A DNA stretch of 35,563 nt from positions 1-35,563 of the forward strand of contig JAQBPL010000010.1 of NCBI GenBank assembly GCA_028287545.1, read 5' to 3'. Position 1 is the stretch's first letter. Each line of letters opens with the position of its first letter. The stretch is from Vulcanimicrobiota bacterium. Lineage in GTDB: Bacteria > Eremiobacterota > Eremiobacteria > Baltobacterales > Baltobacteraceae. The notes beneath the pieces are model-generated. The model saw only the letters and a program-made list of their open reading frames with translations. It did not search any database and was not told the DNA's origin. The position numbers were made by a program, and so were the translations under genes. Shown piece by piece: positions 15,131 to 22,565 of this stretch.

Positions 15131-16291
15131 ATGGCCGCCCCCTCGCGCGCAAAAATCGAGCCCTGGTGGGCGCCGCGTGCCGACGCATGGTTCAAGCTGC
15201 TCGGCGCGATCGTTCTCGGCTACCTGATCCTCGCGAAGTTCGTCGAGTACGCCGTCGGCTTCGGCGACGTGACGGTCATTGCGGTCGGCGGCATCCTGGT
15301 CTCGTATCTGGTGCTGCCCATGGTGCAGGCCCTCAACCAACGATTGCCGCTCTGGCTCGCGCTCACCATCGTGTACGCCGGTATCGGGCTCGCCATCGTC
15401 GTCGGCTTGTGGCTGCTCGTGCCGACACTCGTGACGCAATTCCAGGCGCTCGTCGCGTCGATCCCCGCGATGCGGAGCGTCGTCGAGCAGTACCTCTCCA
15501 CCACGAACAATCCGATCATCACGCACCTGCCGGCCGAACTGCGAGGCTACGTCGCGAAAGTTCCCGGTCAGCTCTCGGCGCAGGTGCAGCAGTTCGCGGC
15601 GTCGCTCTCACTGAGGGTCGTGAACGCGCTCGTCTCCGCGATCACCGTCGGCGCGCTGACCATCGCGATTCCGGTCGTCTCGCTCTACATGCTCGCCGAA
15701 TCCGCGACGATCAAGCGGTTCTTCGCGCGGCTCGTCCCCGCGAGCAAGCGCGAGCTGGCGATCGACATCTTGGGCGACATCGACGCGGTGATCGGGGGGT
15801 TCGTGCGCGGACAGCTGCTGGTGGCGGCGTCGGTCGCCGCGCTGGCGATCGTCGCGCTGCTGCTGCTGCGCGTGCCGGACGCCGTGCTGATCGGCCTGTG
15901 GGCCGGAGTCGCCGACATCGTGCCGTACGTCGGGCCGTTCGCGGGCGCGATCCCCGCGACGCTGCTGGCGCTGTTCTCGAACGGCTGGCCGAGCGCGGTC
16001 TTCGTCGTCGTCGCGTTCACCATCATCAACCAGATCGAAGCCCACCTGCTCGCGCCGCGCATCGTGAGCAGTACGGTGAAGGTCACGCCGCTCGCGGTCA
16101 TCTTCTCACTGCTGATCGGCGCGCACGTCTTCGGGTTCCTCGGTCTGCTCATCGCCGTGCCGATCGCCGGAATCATCCGCGCTCTACTGGCTCGTTTCTT
16201 CCCCGAGGAAGAGATCACGAACGCCGAGATCCGCCCGGGCCTCACATCCAAACCGCAACTCGAAGTGGACCCCGAAGCAACAGAGGCGTAG
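15131..16291 (+). CDS. AI-2E family transporter (PerM/YdiK/TqsA-like permease)
   Basis: 386 residues from ATG 15131 (GTG 15128 is one codon earlier). It has about eight transmembrane helices. Pairs at residues 20-80 (LLGAIVLGYLILAKFVEYAV, VIAVGGILVSYLVLPMVQAL) come before a large loop at about 100-160. The conserved C-terminal half holds GGFVRGQLLVAASVAALAIV, GVADIVPYVGPFAGAIPATL, IINQIEAHLLAPRIVSSTVK and GLLIAVPIAGIIRAL. VPYVGP and N-x-x-E/L-x-P are hallmarks of PF01594. Members export small molecules or ions, and the AI-2 link of the name applies to only a few. It stands alone on the plus strand. Confidence 0.92.
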   Translation: MAAPSRAKIEPWWAPRADAWFKLLGAIVLGYLILAKFVEYAVGFGDVTVIAVGGILVSYLVLPMVQALNQRLPLWLALTIVYAGIGLAIVVGLWLLVPTLVTQFQALVASIPAMRSVVEQYLSTTNNPIITHLPAELRGYVAKVPGQLSAQVQQFAASLSLRVVNALVSAITVGALTIAIPVVSLYMLAESATIKRFFARLVPASKRELAIDILGDIDAVIGGFVRGQLLVAASVAALAIVALLLLRVPDAVLIGLWAGVADIVPYVGPFAGAIPATLLALFSNGWPSAVFVVVAFTIINQIEAHLLAPRIVSSTVKVTPLAVIFSLLIGAHVFGFLGLLIAVPIAGIIRALLARFFPEEEITNAEIRPGLTSKPQLEVDPEATEA

Positions 16292-16361
16292 GCTTCGAAA
16301 CCGGGTCGCAGGGAAAGCGTGTACCGATGGCAATCCAGGGCCGACGAACGTCTATGGCCGC

Positions 16362-17864
16362 TTGATCGTCGCGGTCGCCGTCGAGAGCGAGCGCATCGCC
16401 GCGTGGCAGCGCTCGTGCATCGACGCGTTGCGCGACGCGCCCGGCGTCGACGTTCGGATCGTGCGGACCCAAGCGCCGCCGCGCCGTCCGCTGCACCGCT
16501 TTGCGCGGCTGCTCGGCGGCGCGGCGCTCGCGCCGTCGCGCGTCGTTGCGGACGCCGCTGCGACGCTGGACGACGTGGCGATCGTGCTCGACCTCACCTC
16601 GACGGGGGCGGTCGATGCGAATGCGCGGCACGGCATCTGGTCGTTCCGGCTCGACCGCTCCGACGACGCCGCGCTGCCGTTCGCGCGCGAGATCGCGCAA
16701 GGCGCCGAGTGGGTCGAGATCTCGCTCGTCTCGTGCCGCAACGGCAGCCGCGAAACGCTGCGCAGCGGGCGGTTCGGCGTCGGCGGGTCGTACGGTGCGA
16801 CGCTGCGCCTCGCGCTGCTCGAAGCCGCGCGCTGGCCGAGCACGATGCTCCGGGCGCTCGCAAACGGCGTGGAATCGCCGCCGGCGCTCGACGCGCCACG
16901 GTCGCCGCCCACGCCTTCGCTGCCGCCGCTCGAAGCGCTGCGGTTCGCAGGCGCGCTCGGCGCGCGCGCGGCGTCGTTGCTGCGCGAACGGTTCCTCGAG
17001 GTCGTCGAGTGGAACGTCGGCTTCGTCGAGGGCGGGCCCAAAACGCTCCTGAACGGCGCGCCGCTCCAGATCCGCTGGCTGCCGCCGCCGGCGGCGACGA
17101 CGTTCATCGCCGACCCGTTCTTCGTCGAGCGCGACGGGCTGCGGGTCCTCTTCGTCGAGGAGTTCGACTACCGGCGCGACCGGGGCGTGGTCGACGCGCT
17201 CGTCCTCGACGCGAACGGCCGGATCGCGCGACGCGTTCGCGCGCTCGACATCCCGACGCACGTCAGCTATCCGTATCCGCTGGAGATCGACGGCGAACTC
17301 TACCTCGTGCCGGAAAATCGCGCCGGCAACGAAGTGGCGCTCTACCGCTGCGTGCGTTTTCCCGATCGTTGGGAACGCGCGCGGGCGATCATGCCGGCGA
17401 GCGACGCAATCGACACGACGCTCTTTCGGCACGACGGGCGCTGGTGGGCGCTGTGCACGCGCGTTGCGCGCGGTGAAAATCAGGCGCTTTTCGCGTACCA
17501 TGCCGCGTCGATCGACGGCCCGTGGACGCCGCACGCGATGAATCCCGTCGTGGTCGACGTGACGAGCGCGCGTCCGGCGGGTCGGCCGTTCACCGTCGAC
17601 GGCGTGCTGTACCGGCCCGGACAGGACTGTTCGACCTCGTACGGCTGCGGGTTGACGATTGCCCGCGTCGACGTCCTCACGCCGAGCGAATACCGCGAAA
17701 CGCTCGTGCGCCGCATCGAGCCGTCCGCGTCGTCACGGTATCCCGACGGCATTCACACCGTGAATTTCAGCGGCGCGCTCGGCGTCGTCGACGGAAAGGT
17801 CGTTCGGTACGACTGGCGCAAACTGGCGTGGATCGCGCGCAAGGCGCTCGCGCGCCGTCGATGA
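16362..17864 (+). CDS. GINT1-like glycosyltransferase candidate with formyltransferase-like N-terminus
   Basis: 500 residues from a TTG start (16362), chosen because the first beta-strand LIVAVAVESERIAAW of a formyltransferase-like Rossmann domain begins there. The segment IVLDLTSTGAVDANARHGIWSFRLD fits that fold. Residues about 230-480 form a beta-propeller like those of GH32/GH43 enzymes and of the domain found in plant glucosamine inositolphosphorylceramide transferase (GINT1): FIADPFFVERDGLRVLFVEEF, DIPTHVSYPYPLEIDGELYL, YRCVRFPDRWERAR, DTTLFRHDGRWWALCT and RPGQDCSTSYG. The propeller suggests sugar binding or transfer. Whether it is a hydrolase or a transferase, and the acceptor, cannot be read from sequence. 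There is no signal peptide. It converges with the VanZ-like gene, 12 bp apart. Confidence 0.7.
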   Translation: MIVAVAVESERIAAWQRSCIDALRDAPGVDVRIVRTQAPPRRPLHRFARLLGGAALAPSRVVADAAATLDDVAIVLDLTSTGAVDANARHGIWSFRLDRSDDAALPFAREIAQGAEWVEISLVSCRNGSRETLRSGRFGVGGSYGATLRLALLEAARWPSTMLRALANGVESPPALDAPRSPPTPSLPPLEALRFAGALGARAASLLRERFLEVVEWNVGFVEGGPKTLLNGAPLQIRWLPPPAATTFIADPFFVERDGLRVLFVEEFDYRRDRGVVDALVLDANGRIARRVRALDIPTHVSYPYPLEIDGELYLVPENRAGNEVALYRCVRFPDRWERARAIMPASDAIDTTLFRHDGRWWALCTRVARGENQALFAYHAASIDGPWTPHAMNPVVVDVTSARPAGRPFTVDGVLYRPGQDCSTSYGCGLTIARVDVLTPSEYRETLVRRIEPSASSRYPDGIHTVNFSGALGVVDGKVVRYDWRKLAWIARKALARRR

Positions 17865-17876
17865 TCGGTCCCGCGA

Positions 17877-18251
17877 TCACACTCGACGTCGAGCGCGAAC
17901 GATGCGCTCCGCGGTGACGCCGAGCCATCCCCCAACCGCGCCGCAGAGGACGTCGAACGCGTTCCAGCGGAGTCCCTCGTGCGAACCGCCCCACGCCTGA
18001 ACGACCTCGATCGCGCCGGAATACGCCGCGACCAGCAGGGCGGCCCGCAGCGCGGGACGCGTACTCGGACCGAGCGCCTTATCCGCGGTGAACCCGACCA
18101 GCGCGAACGCCCCGACGCTGTACGTCTTGCGCAAGAGGACGTGCCACGATAAATCCGGCGGCGAGGTGAGCTCGTAGACCGTCTCGCTCGTGGCCAGCCA
18201 AAACAGCACGGCCGCGACGATCGTCGCAACCGCGATCCATCCCGGTCTCAC
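17877..18251 (-). CDS. VanZ-like family membrane protein
   Basis: 124 residues from GTG 18249-18251. There are three to four hydrophobic helices, including IAVATIVAAVLFWLATSE and RAALLVAAYSGAIEVVQAWGG, then WNAFDVLCGAVGGWLGV. The pattern of a helix ending in S-G-x-x-E-x-x-Q followed by R/W-N-A-x-D-x-x-x-N/G-x-x-G is the VanZ-like (PF04892) signature. VanZ confers low teicoplanin resistance in enterococci, but most homologues have unknown envelope roles. It lies 13 bp downstream of the LuxR-type gene, so it is probably the last gene of the minus-strand operon. Confidence 0.8.
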   Translation of the reverse strand: MRPGWIAVATIVAAVLFWLATSETVYELTSPPDLSWHVLLRKTYSVGAFALVGFTADKALGPSTRPALRAALLVAAYSGAIEVVQAWGGSHEGLRWNAFDVLCGAVGGWLGVTAERIVRARRRV

Positions 18252-18264
18252 GTGCGCTTGGCGC

Positions 18265-19245
18265 TCAGGCGCCGCGCCAGCCGAGCGTCTTCGCGGCGAG
18301 TTCGACCCGATTGCGCGCGTGCGTTTTGAGCATCATGCGCTTGACGTGGTCGTGGGCGGTCGATTCGGCGATGTCGAGCGCGATCGCGATCTGCGGCGTG
18401 CCGAAGCCCTTGAGGACGAGCGAGAGCACTTCGAGCTCGCGCGAGCTCATGCCGAACTTCTCCGCCGCCAAGCGCAGCGGGTTGCGCGAGCGATAGCGTT
18501 CGATCAAGAGGCCGATTTTCACGCCGTGTGCGCCGGTCAGCGGAGCGGTGCGCACGACCATGAACGGAAGCGGAATCGCTAGGCCCGGGCCCCATGAGGC
18601 GGGGTCGTCGGTCCACGACTCTGTCAGGCCGCGCACGGTCTGCTCGATCACGGGCGGCAGCCGGCTCCCGCAGAGTTCGAGGATGTTCTGCAGAGCGTCG
18701 TTGTCGTCGCCGTCGGGGATCCAGCGCGCTTCGATGCGATAGTCCCGGTCGAGCACGAACTGGGCCGGTACGGCGCGTTCGGAGGTGCGCTCCAGCGCGC
18801 TTTCCTCGCCTTCGAAGGTCGAGAGACGGCGCATCAGTTCCGAGCCCGAACGCAGCGTGCCCTCGAGCGCGGCGCGTTCCTCGGCCGTGAACGCGCGCGC
18901 CCGCGCCACGATCGCGATCCCGAAGATCGAACGATCGACGCCGTACACCGCGACGAGGCCATGCATCCCGTCCAGCGCGATCAGCGCGTCGGTCATGCGG
19001 GGGAGCGACGTGTCGCTCCGCGACTGGAGCAAGCGCTCGGCTTGCAGCCATTCGCTCTGTTGCGCGCCGTTGCCGTGATCCTCGGAGAGCACCATCTCGC
19101 TTTGCGAGCCGCTCTGATCGTAGCGCGCAAGCACGACGTAGCTTGCTTTGACCAGCGAGCGAAGTTCGCCGACGAACGCGTGCGTCCGGTCGGCTTCGGG
19201 AACGGCGGTCAGGACCGCTGCGGCGGAGGATCGACGTGAGCGCAA
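18265..19245 (-). CDS. LuxR-family HTH transcriptional regulator
   Basis: 326 residues starting at TTG 19243-19245, the first start codon available in the frame. The C-terminal 60 residues form a LuxR/GerE helix-turn-helix: MSSRELEVLSLVLKGFGTPQ, IAIALDIAESTAHDHVKRMM and LKTHARNRVELAAKTLGW. The N-terminal 250 residues contain two GAF/PAS-like alpha/beta segments (SYVVLARYDQSGSQSEMVLS, GLVAVYGVDRSIFGIAIVAR, AQFVLDRDYRIEARWIPDG), probably sensory. No receiver domain is seen, so it is not a NarL-type response regulator. It follows the acyltransferase gene by 51 bp on the same strand and precedes vanZ by 13 bp, which suggests it could control the carotenoid-tailoring run, though this is not shown. 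Confidence 0.88.
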   Translation of the reverse strand: MRSRRSSAAAVLTAVPEADRTHAFVGELRSLVKASYVVLARYDQSGSQSEMVLSEDHGNGAQQSEWLQAERLLQSRSDTSLPRMTDALIALDGMHGLVAVYGVDRSIFGIAIVARARAFTAEERAALEGTLRSGSELMRRLSTFEGEESALERTSERAVPAQFVLDRDYRIEARWIPDGDDNDALQNILELCGSRLPPVIEQTVRGLTESWTDDPASWGPGLAIPLPFMVVRTAPLTGAHGVKIGLLIERYRSRNPLRLAAEKFGMSSRELEVLSLVLKGFGTPQIAIALDIAESTAHDHVKRMMLKTHARNRVELAAKTLGWRGA

Positions 19246-19296
19246 GATACACGGAGTTTGCCCGAGATGGCACTTCTCTCACGGATGATTGAACGT

Positions 19297-19953
19297 TCAC
19301 TGTGAAAGCGAGCGCACGGCGCGTTCTGCATCGGCGACGGCTGCCGGGGCCGCGAGCGGCGCGCCGAAGCGCGCGGTGACGTTCCAGCGCGCGCCGTCAC
19401 GTTCGTAGCGGAACCCGAGCGGCACGACCGCGACGTCGCGCGCGCCGCGCCGCTCCGCCGCCGCCAGAATGGTGCGAAAGCCGGCCGCGAACGGCAGCAT
19501 CCCCTCGCCGTCCGGCCGGCGCGGTGCGGCCTCCGATGCGGCCGGATCGATCACCGGATAGCCTTCGGGGAAGACCAGCAGGAGGCGGCCGTCGCGCAGC
19601 AGGTTCGCCGCGTCGCTCAGCCCCCGGCGCAGATAGCGCGACGTCTCGCGCGCATCGTAGCCGCCGCGGGTTCCGGTCGTCGCCGGCCTCAGGATGACTG
19701 GGTAGCGCGCCCAGCGGCACGCGCGCTCCATCCACCGCCGTTGCCGCGCGCCGGCGGTCCAGTCGAGTCCGACCACAATGTGCACCGGGCGGCGAAGGTG
19801 CGCGACGACGACCGCGCCGTCGAGCAGATGGTGATAATGGCGCGCCAGGAGCAGCACCGGGCCGTGCTGCGGCACGTGCTCGATGCCGTCGACCCGAACC
19901 GACGAGGTTTGCGTGCGCAGTGCCCACGCGGCGATCAGCCGCGGGCCGACCAT
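19297..19953 (-). CDS. PlsC-like lysophospholipid/glycosyl acyltransferase
   Basis: 218 residues from ATG 19951-19953. A GTG at 19984-19986, just after the cruF stop, is an alternative. Landmarks of the PlsC/LPLAT family are VRVDGIEHVPQHGPVLLLAR, the HYHHLLD block standing where the catalytic H-x4-D motif should be, GTRGGYDARE, and the substrate-binding LLLVFPEGYPV. In this copy His39 and Asp45 are separated by five residues rather than four. It probably transfers an acyl chain to a lipid acceptor. Because it directly follows the CruG- and CruF-like genes, the acceptor may be a carotenoid glycoside, as for CruD in green sulfur bacteria, but a phospholipid is equally possible from sequence alone. 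No transmembrane segment is obvious. Confidence 0.8.
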   Translation of the reverse strand: MVGPRLIAAWALRTQTSSVRVDGIEHVPQHGPVLLLARHYHHLLDGAVVVAHLRRPVHIVVGLDWTAGARQRRWMERACRWARYPVILRPATTGTRGGYDARETSRYLRRGLSDAANLLRDGRLLLVFPEGYPVIDPAASEAAPRRPDGEGMLPFAAGFRTILAAAERRGARDVAVVPLGFRYERDGARWNVTARFGAPLAAPAAVADAERAVRSLSQ

Positions 19954-19991
19954 CCCGGGCGGCGGATACGCCGCGGTGCGGTGCACGGCGT

Positions 19992-20837
19992 TCAGGCGAA
20001 CGCCGTTTCGGGCCGTTCGCGCTTGTCGCGAACGAGCGCCAGCGCCGCCGGCGCCAGCGCGAGCACCACGGCGGCGAGCGCGGTGGGCCACATCCCGGCC
20101 GCGGTGCTCAACACCATCGACCACCCGACGTTCACGGCGTAGACGACGAACGGCAGCGCGGCCGGCGCGCGCGGTGCGGCGCGTTCGTTCCATGCCAAAC
20201 GTCCGAGCGTGATGAAGAGGAGCCCGGTCGCGAACCAGCCGGCGAGGTTGCGCAGCGGCATGCCGAAGTACGGACCGGCCTCGTGCCAGATCCAGAAGTG
20301 GATGTACTGCATCTGCGGCGCCGCCATCGACGGATCGAGGACGAGGTCCCACGCGGTGAGCAGCCAGGTGCCGAGCACGATCGACCACAGCGTGCGATGC
20401 CGCGGCGCGCGGTGCGCGGCGATCGCATCGCCCAGCACGAACGACGCGAACCCCATGGAAAACCACGACAGCGGCACGGCGATCGGCACGCGCGCGAAGA
20501 GTTTCGGGCCGAGGAAATCCGTGTATTCGTACCCGCCGAACGGCCAGCCCGTCTTCGTTCCCGTCAATTCGGCCGCGGCCGAGAGCACCGTCGCGGCGCA
20601 GAAGAAGAGGAGCGTGCGGCGCACGCCCAGGGCAAAGAACCCGTAGGTGAGCATCGCGATCGCGCCCAGGAACATCGCCGTGCCGCCCGTCCGCCCGATC
20701 GCGAACGCGTAGACCGCCGCGCCGCCGGGGTCACCCGCCCACAGCTGCGGGTGCGGGATCGCGACGAGGATTCCGAACAAGCCGATCGCCAGCGCGAACG
20801 CGTGCAGCGCGGTGAAGGCCCAGGCCGCGCGCTTCAT
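19992..20837 (-). CDS. cruF: CruF-like carotenoid 1',2'-hydratase (Caroten_synth / DUF422 family)
   Basis: 281 residues from ATG 20835-20837, overlapping the end of the upstream glycosyltransferase gene by four bases. It is a polytopic membrane protein with about seven helices. The family core is clear: AELTGTKTGWPFGGYEYTDF, GPKLFARVPIAVPLSWFSMG, TAWDLVLDPSMA and FWIWHEAGPYFGMPLRNLAGW, with conserved Asp/Glu/Tyr residues in the membrane. PF04240 proteins include cyanobacterial CruF and haloarchaeal CruF, which add water across the terminal double bond of an acyclic carotenoid psi-end to give a tertiary 1'-hydroxyl. Context with a CruG-like transferase upstream supports this role. No phytoene synthase or desaturase gene lies in the window, so the precursor is made elsewhere. 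Confidence 0.85.
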   Translation of the reverse strand: MKRAAWAFTALHAFALAIGLFGILVAIPHPQLWAGDPGGAAVYAFAIGRTGGTAMFLGAIAMLTYGFFALGVRRTLLFFCAATVLSAAAELTGTKTGWPFGGYEYTDFLGPKLFARVPIAVPLSWFSMGFASFVLGDAIAAHRAPRHRTLWSIVLGTWLLTAWDLVLDPSMAAPQMQYIHFWIWHEAGPYFGMPLRNLAGWFATGLLFITLGRLAWNERAAPRAPAALPFVVYAVNVGWSMVLSTAAGMWPTALAAVVLALAPAALALVRDKRERPETAFA

Positions 20838-21970
20838 GCGGCGCCTTCGGTGACGAGCGTGCGGCCGCGCCAGACGTGCGTGCGGCGCAGCGCGCTGCGC
20901 GCCAGCAGCGCGAGCGCCGCCAGATCGGCGAGCGGTGAGAGCCAGTACGCGAGCGGCGGGTTCACGTAGGCGCGGCGCGTCCCGGCCAACACGCCGAAAC
21001 GCGTTGCGACCAGCGCGAACGCGATCCCCGTCGCGACGCGCGAAAACGGAACGCGGTCACCCAGCGCCAGAAGCGCGACCAGGGTCGGCAGCGGGAGCGC
21101 CTGCGCGAACAGCAATTCGGCGAGGCTCAACGCCAAGCGCGCCGGCCGCACGAAACCGTCGCGCAGCGTGAGCGAGCGCGGCCAGTTCGCGGCACAATCG
21201 CGCCAGGAGTCGTGCATGCGAACGACCGCGTCGCCCTCGTAGAAGCCGACGCGCCCGCCCGCGGCCGCGAGCACGCGCGCCGTCGTGACGTCTTCACAGA
21301 TCGACGCGCGCGCGGCGCGAAACGCGTCGGCGCTCGTCAGCGCGGCCCGGCGCGCGACGAAGACTTGGCCGTTCGCCTGCACGCGCGCCGGAAGGCGCGT
21401 CGCGACGTTCGGCAGGCCCGCACGGTACACGAGCGTGGTGAGCAGCGCCGGATGCAGCAGCGCCGCGCCGGCATCGGCGAGCTCTTGGCGGGTCGCGACG
21501 CTGAGCGCGACGAGATCGTCCGCGCGCGCGCGAGCTACCGCGTCGCCGAGCAGGGTCGCACCGACCCGCACGTCCGCATCGACGGTCGCGATCCACGGTG
21601 CCCTCGTCGCGCGCAGGCCGCATTCGAGATTCCACGCTTTGCCGTTCCAACCGGACGGCGCCGGCGCCGCGTCGATGAAGCGCACCCGCGGATCGCGCTC
21701 CGCGGCGGCACTCGCGACCGCGCGCGTCCCGTCGGTCGAGCCGCCGTCGACCACGACGATCTCGCCCAGTTCGGCCCCGCAGCATGCGAGCGCCGCAAGC
21801 GACGCGCCGAGCCGGCGCTCTTCATCGAGCACCGGAACGATCGCAGCGAGCATCCCAGGCGCGAGTGGCGGGGCAGGCGCGAGCGGTGCGCCGCCGGCGG
21901 TCGCGAGCATCCGCAGGATCGCACGAAGCCCGGCGAGTGCCTCGAGGATCGTGATGAAGACGAGCACCAT
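20834..21970 (-). CDS. family 2 glycosyltransferase, CruG-like
   Basis: 378 residues from ATG 21968-21970. After an N-terminal hydrophobic helix (about 1-20) comes a GT-A catalytic domain: AAIVPVLDEERRLGASLAAL, EIVVVDGGSTDGTRAVASAA, PSGWNGKAWNLECGL, WIATVDADVRVG (DxD motif), QVFVARRAAL and ICEDVTTARVLAAAG. Three or four C-terminal transmembrane helices follow. This arrangement, together with the four-base overlap with the cruF-like gene, matches CruG, which glycosylates the hydroxyl made by CruF in myxol-glycoside synthesis. The sugar donor cannot be told from sequence. A different lipid-linked GT2 role is the main alternative. Confidence 0.78.
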   Translation of the reverse strand: MVLVFITILEALAGLRAILRMLATAGGAPLAPAPPLAPGMLAAIVPVLDEERRLGASLAALACCGAELGEIVVVDGGSTDGTRAVASAAAERDPRVRFIDAAPAPSGWNGKAWNLECGLRATRAPWIATVDADVRVGATLLGDAVARARADDLVALSVATRQELADAGAALLHPALLTTLVYRAGLPNVATRLPARVQANGQVFVARRAALTSADAFRAARASICEDVTTARVLAAAGGRVGFYEGDAVVRMHDSWRDCAANWPRSLTLRDGFVRPARLALSLAELLFAQALPLPTLVALLALGDRVPFSRVATGIAFALVATRFGVLAGTRRAYVNPPLAYWLSPLADLAALALLARSALRRTHVWRGRTLVTEGAA

Positions 21971-22022
21971 CGCCCGAAAGGGGTAGACCGCCGTTCCCCA
22001 ATCTCCTCGTCTCCTGATGCCG

Positions 22023-22430
22023 CTACTGCATCATCCACGGTTCCGGCGCGCGACGGCGCCGGCCGCCGACGTAGAGGTAGCGACCCTCGCCCGTCGCGCG
22101 CGGCGGCGCGGTCAAGATCGCTTCGTCCCGTTCCAGCGTGAACACGGTCTCACCGTCGGCGGAGTAGCGCAGCCGGCGCGACACGCCGTCGTCGAGCACC
22201 GCGCGCATCGTCGCCTCGTCGATCGTCAGCTGCGTCAAGCGCATCGCGGCGAACCCGCCGTGCTGCTGCGGCGGCACCAACGCCCATCCGCGGATGGAGT
22301 GGAGGCTGTAGTAGGGCCGCAAGATCCCGGCCAGGCGCAGTGCGCTCGAGATCGACGCGACGGAGACGGTGAGGATGCACGGCCGCTCGGACCACGCGAT
22401 CAACTGACGATGAAACGCACCGAGCCGCAC
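22023..22430 (-). CDS. hypothetical protein at the head of the carotenoid-glycoside operon
   Basis: 135 residues from GTG 22428-22430, with a strong AGGAGGG Shine-Dalgarno 4 nt upstream (22435-22441), so the start is well supported. The N-terminal half has a moderately hydrophobic stretch (CILTVSVASISSALRLAGIL). The C-terminal half is a small beta-rich region (RLTQLTIDEATMRAVLDD, GETVFTLERDEAILTAPP, GEGRYLYVGGRRRR). I recognise no family. It is divergent from recQ and 52 bp upstream of the CruG-like gene, so it probably belongs to the same transcript. Confidence 0.6.
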   Translation of the reverse strand: MRLGAFHRQLIAWSERPCILTVSVASISSALRLAGILRPYYSLHSIRGWALVPPQQHGGFAAMRLTQLTIDEATMRAVLDDGVSRRLRYSADGETVFTLERDEAILTAPPRATGEGRYLYVGGRRRRAPEPWMMQ

Positions 22431-22550
22431 GACACCCTCCTATGCGACGGGGACGAAGTCGGGGATTGTACGCCGCCGAGTGCCCGCTTCCCCTGCCCGT
22501 TATTCCAGGTGACCGCCCTTGTCGCCGGGGCGCTCCGGCGCAGAATGGCG

Positions 22551-22556
22551 AAGGAG
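22551..22556 (+). promoter_or_regulatory. Shine-Dalgarno that decides the recQ start
   Basis: AAGGAG lies downstream of ATG 22545 and just before a cluster of in-frame starts. It is abutted by ATG 22557 and ATG 22560, is 6 nt from GTG 22563, and is 9 nt from ATG 22566. The last two are the likely initiation sites. Confidence 0.5.
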
Positions 22557-22565
22557 ATGATGGTG

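Noticed and set aside
16242..17534. A 430-codon open frame opposite the GINT1-like gene
   Set aside because: The translation is Arg-rich low complexity, and the plus-strand frame has a coherent propeller pattern.
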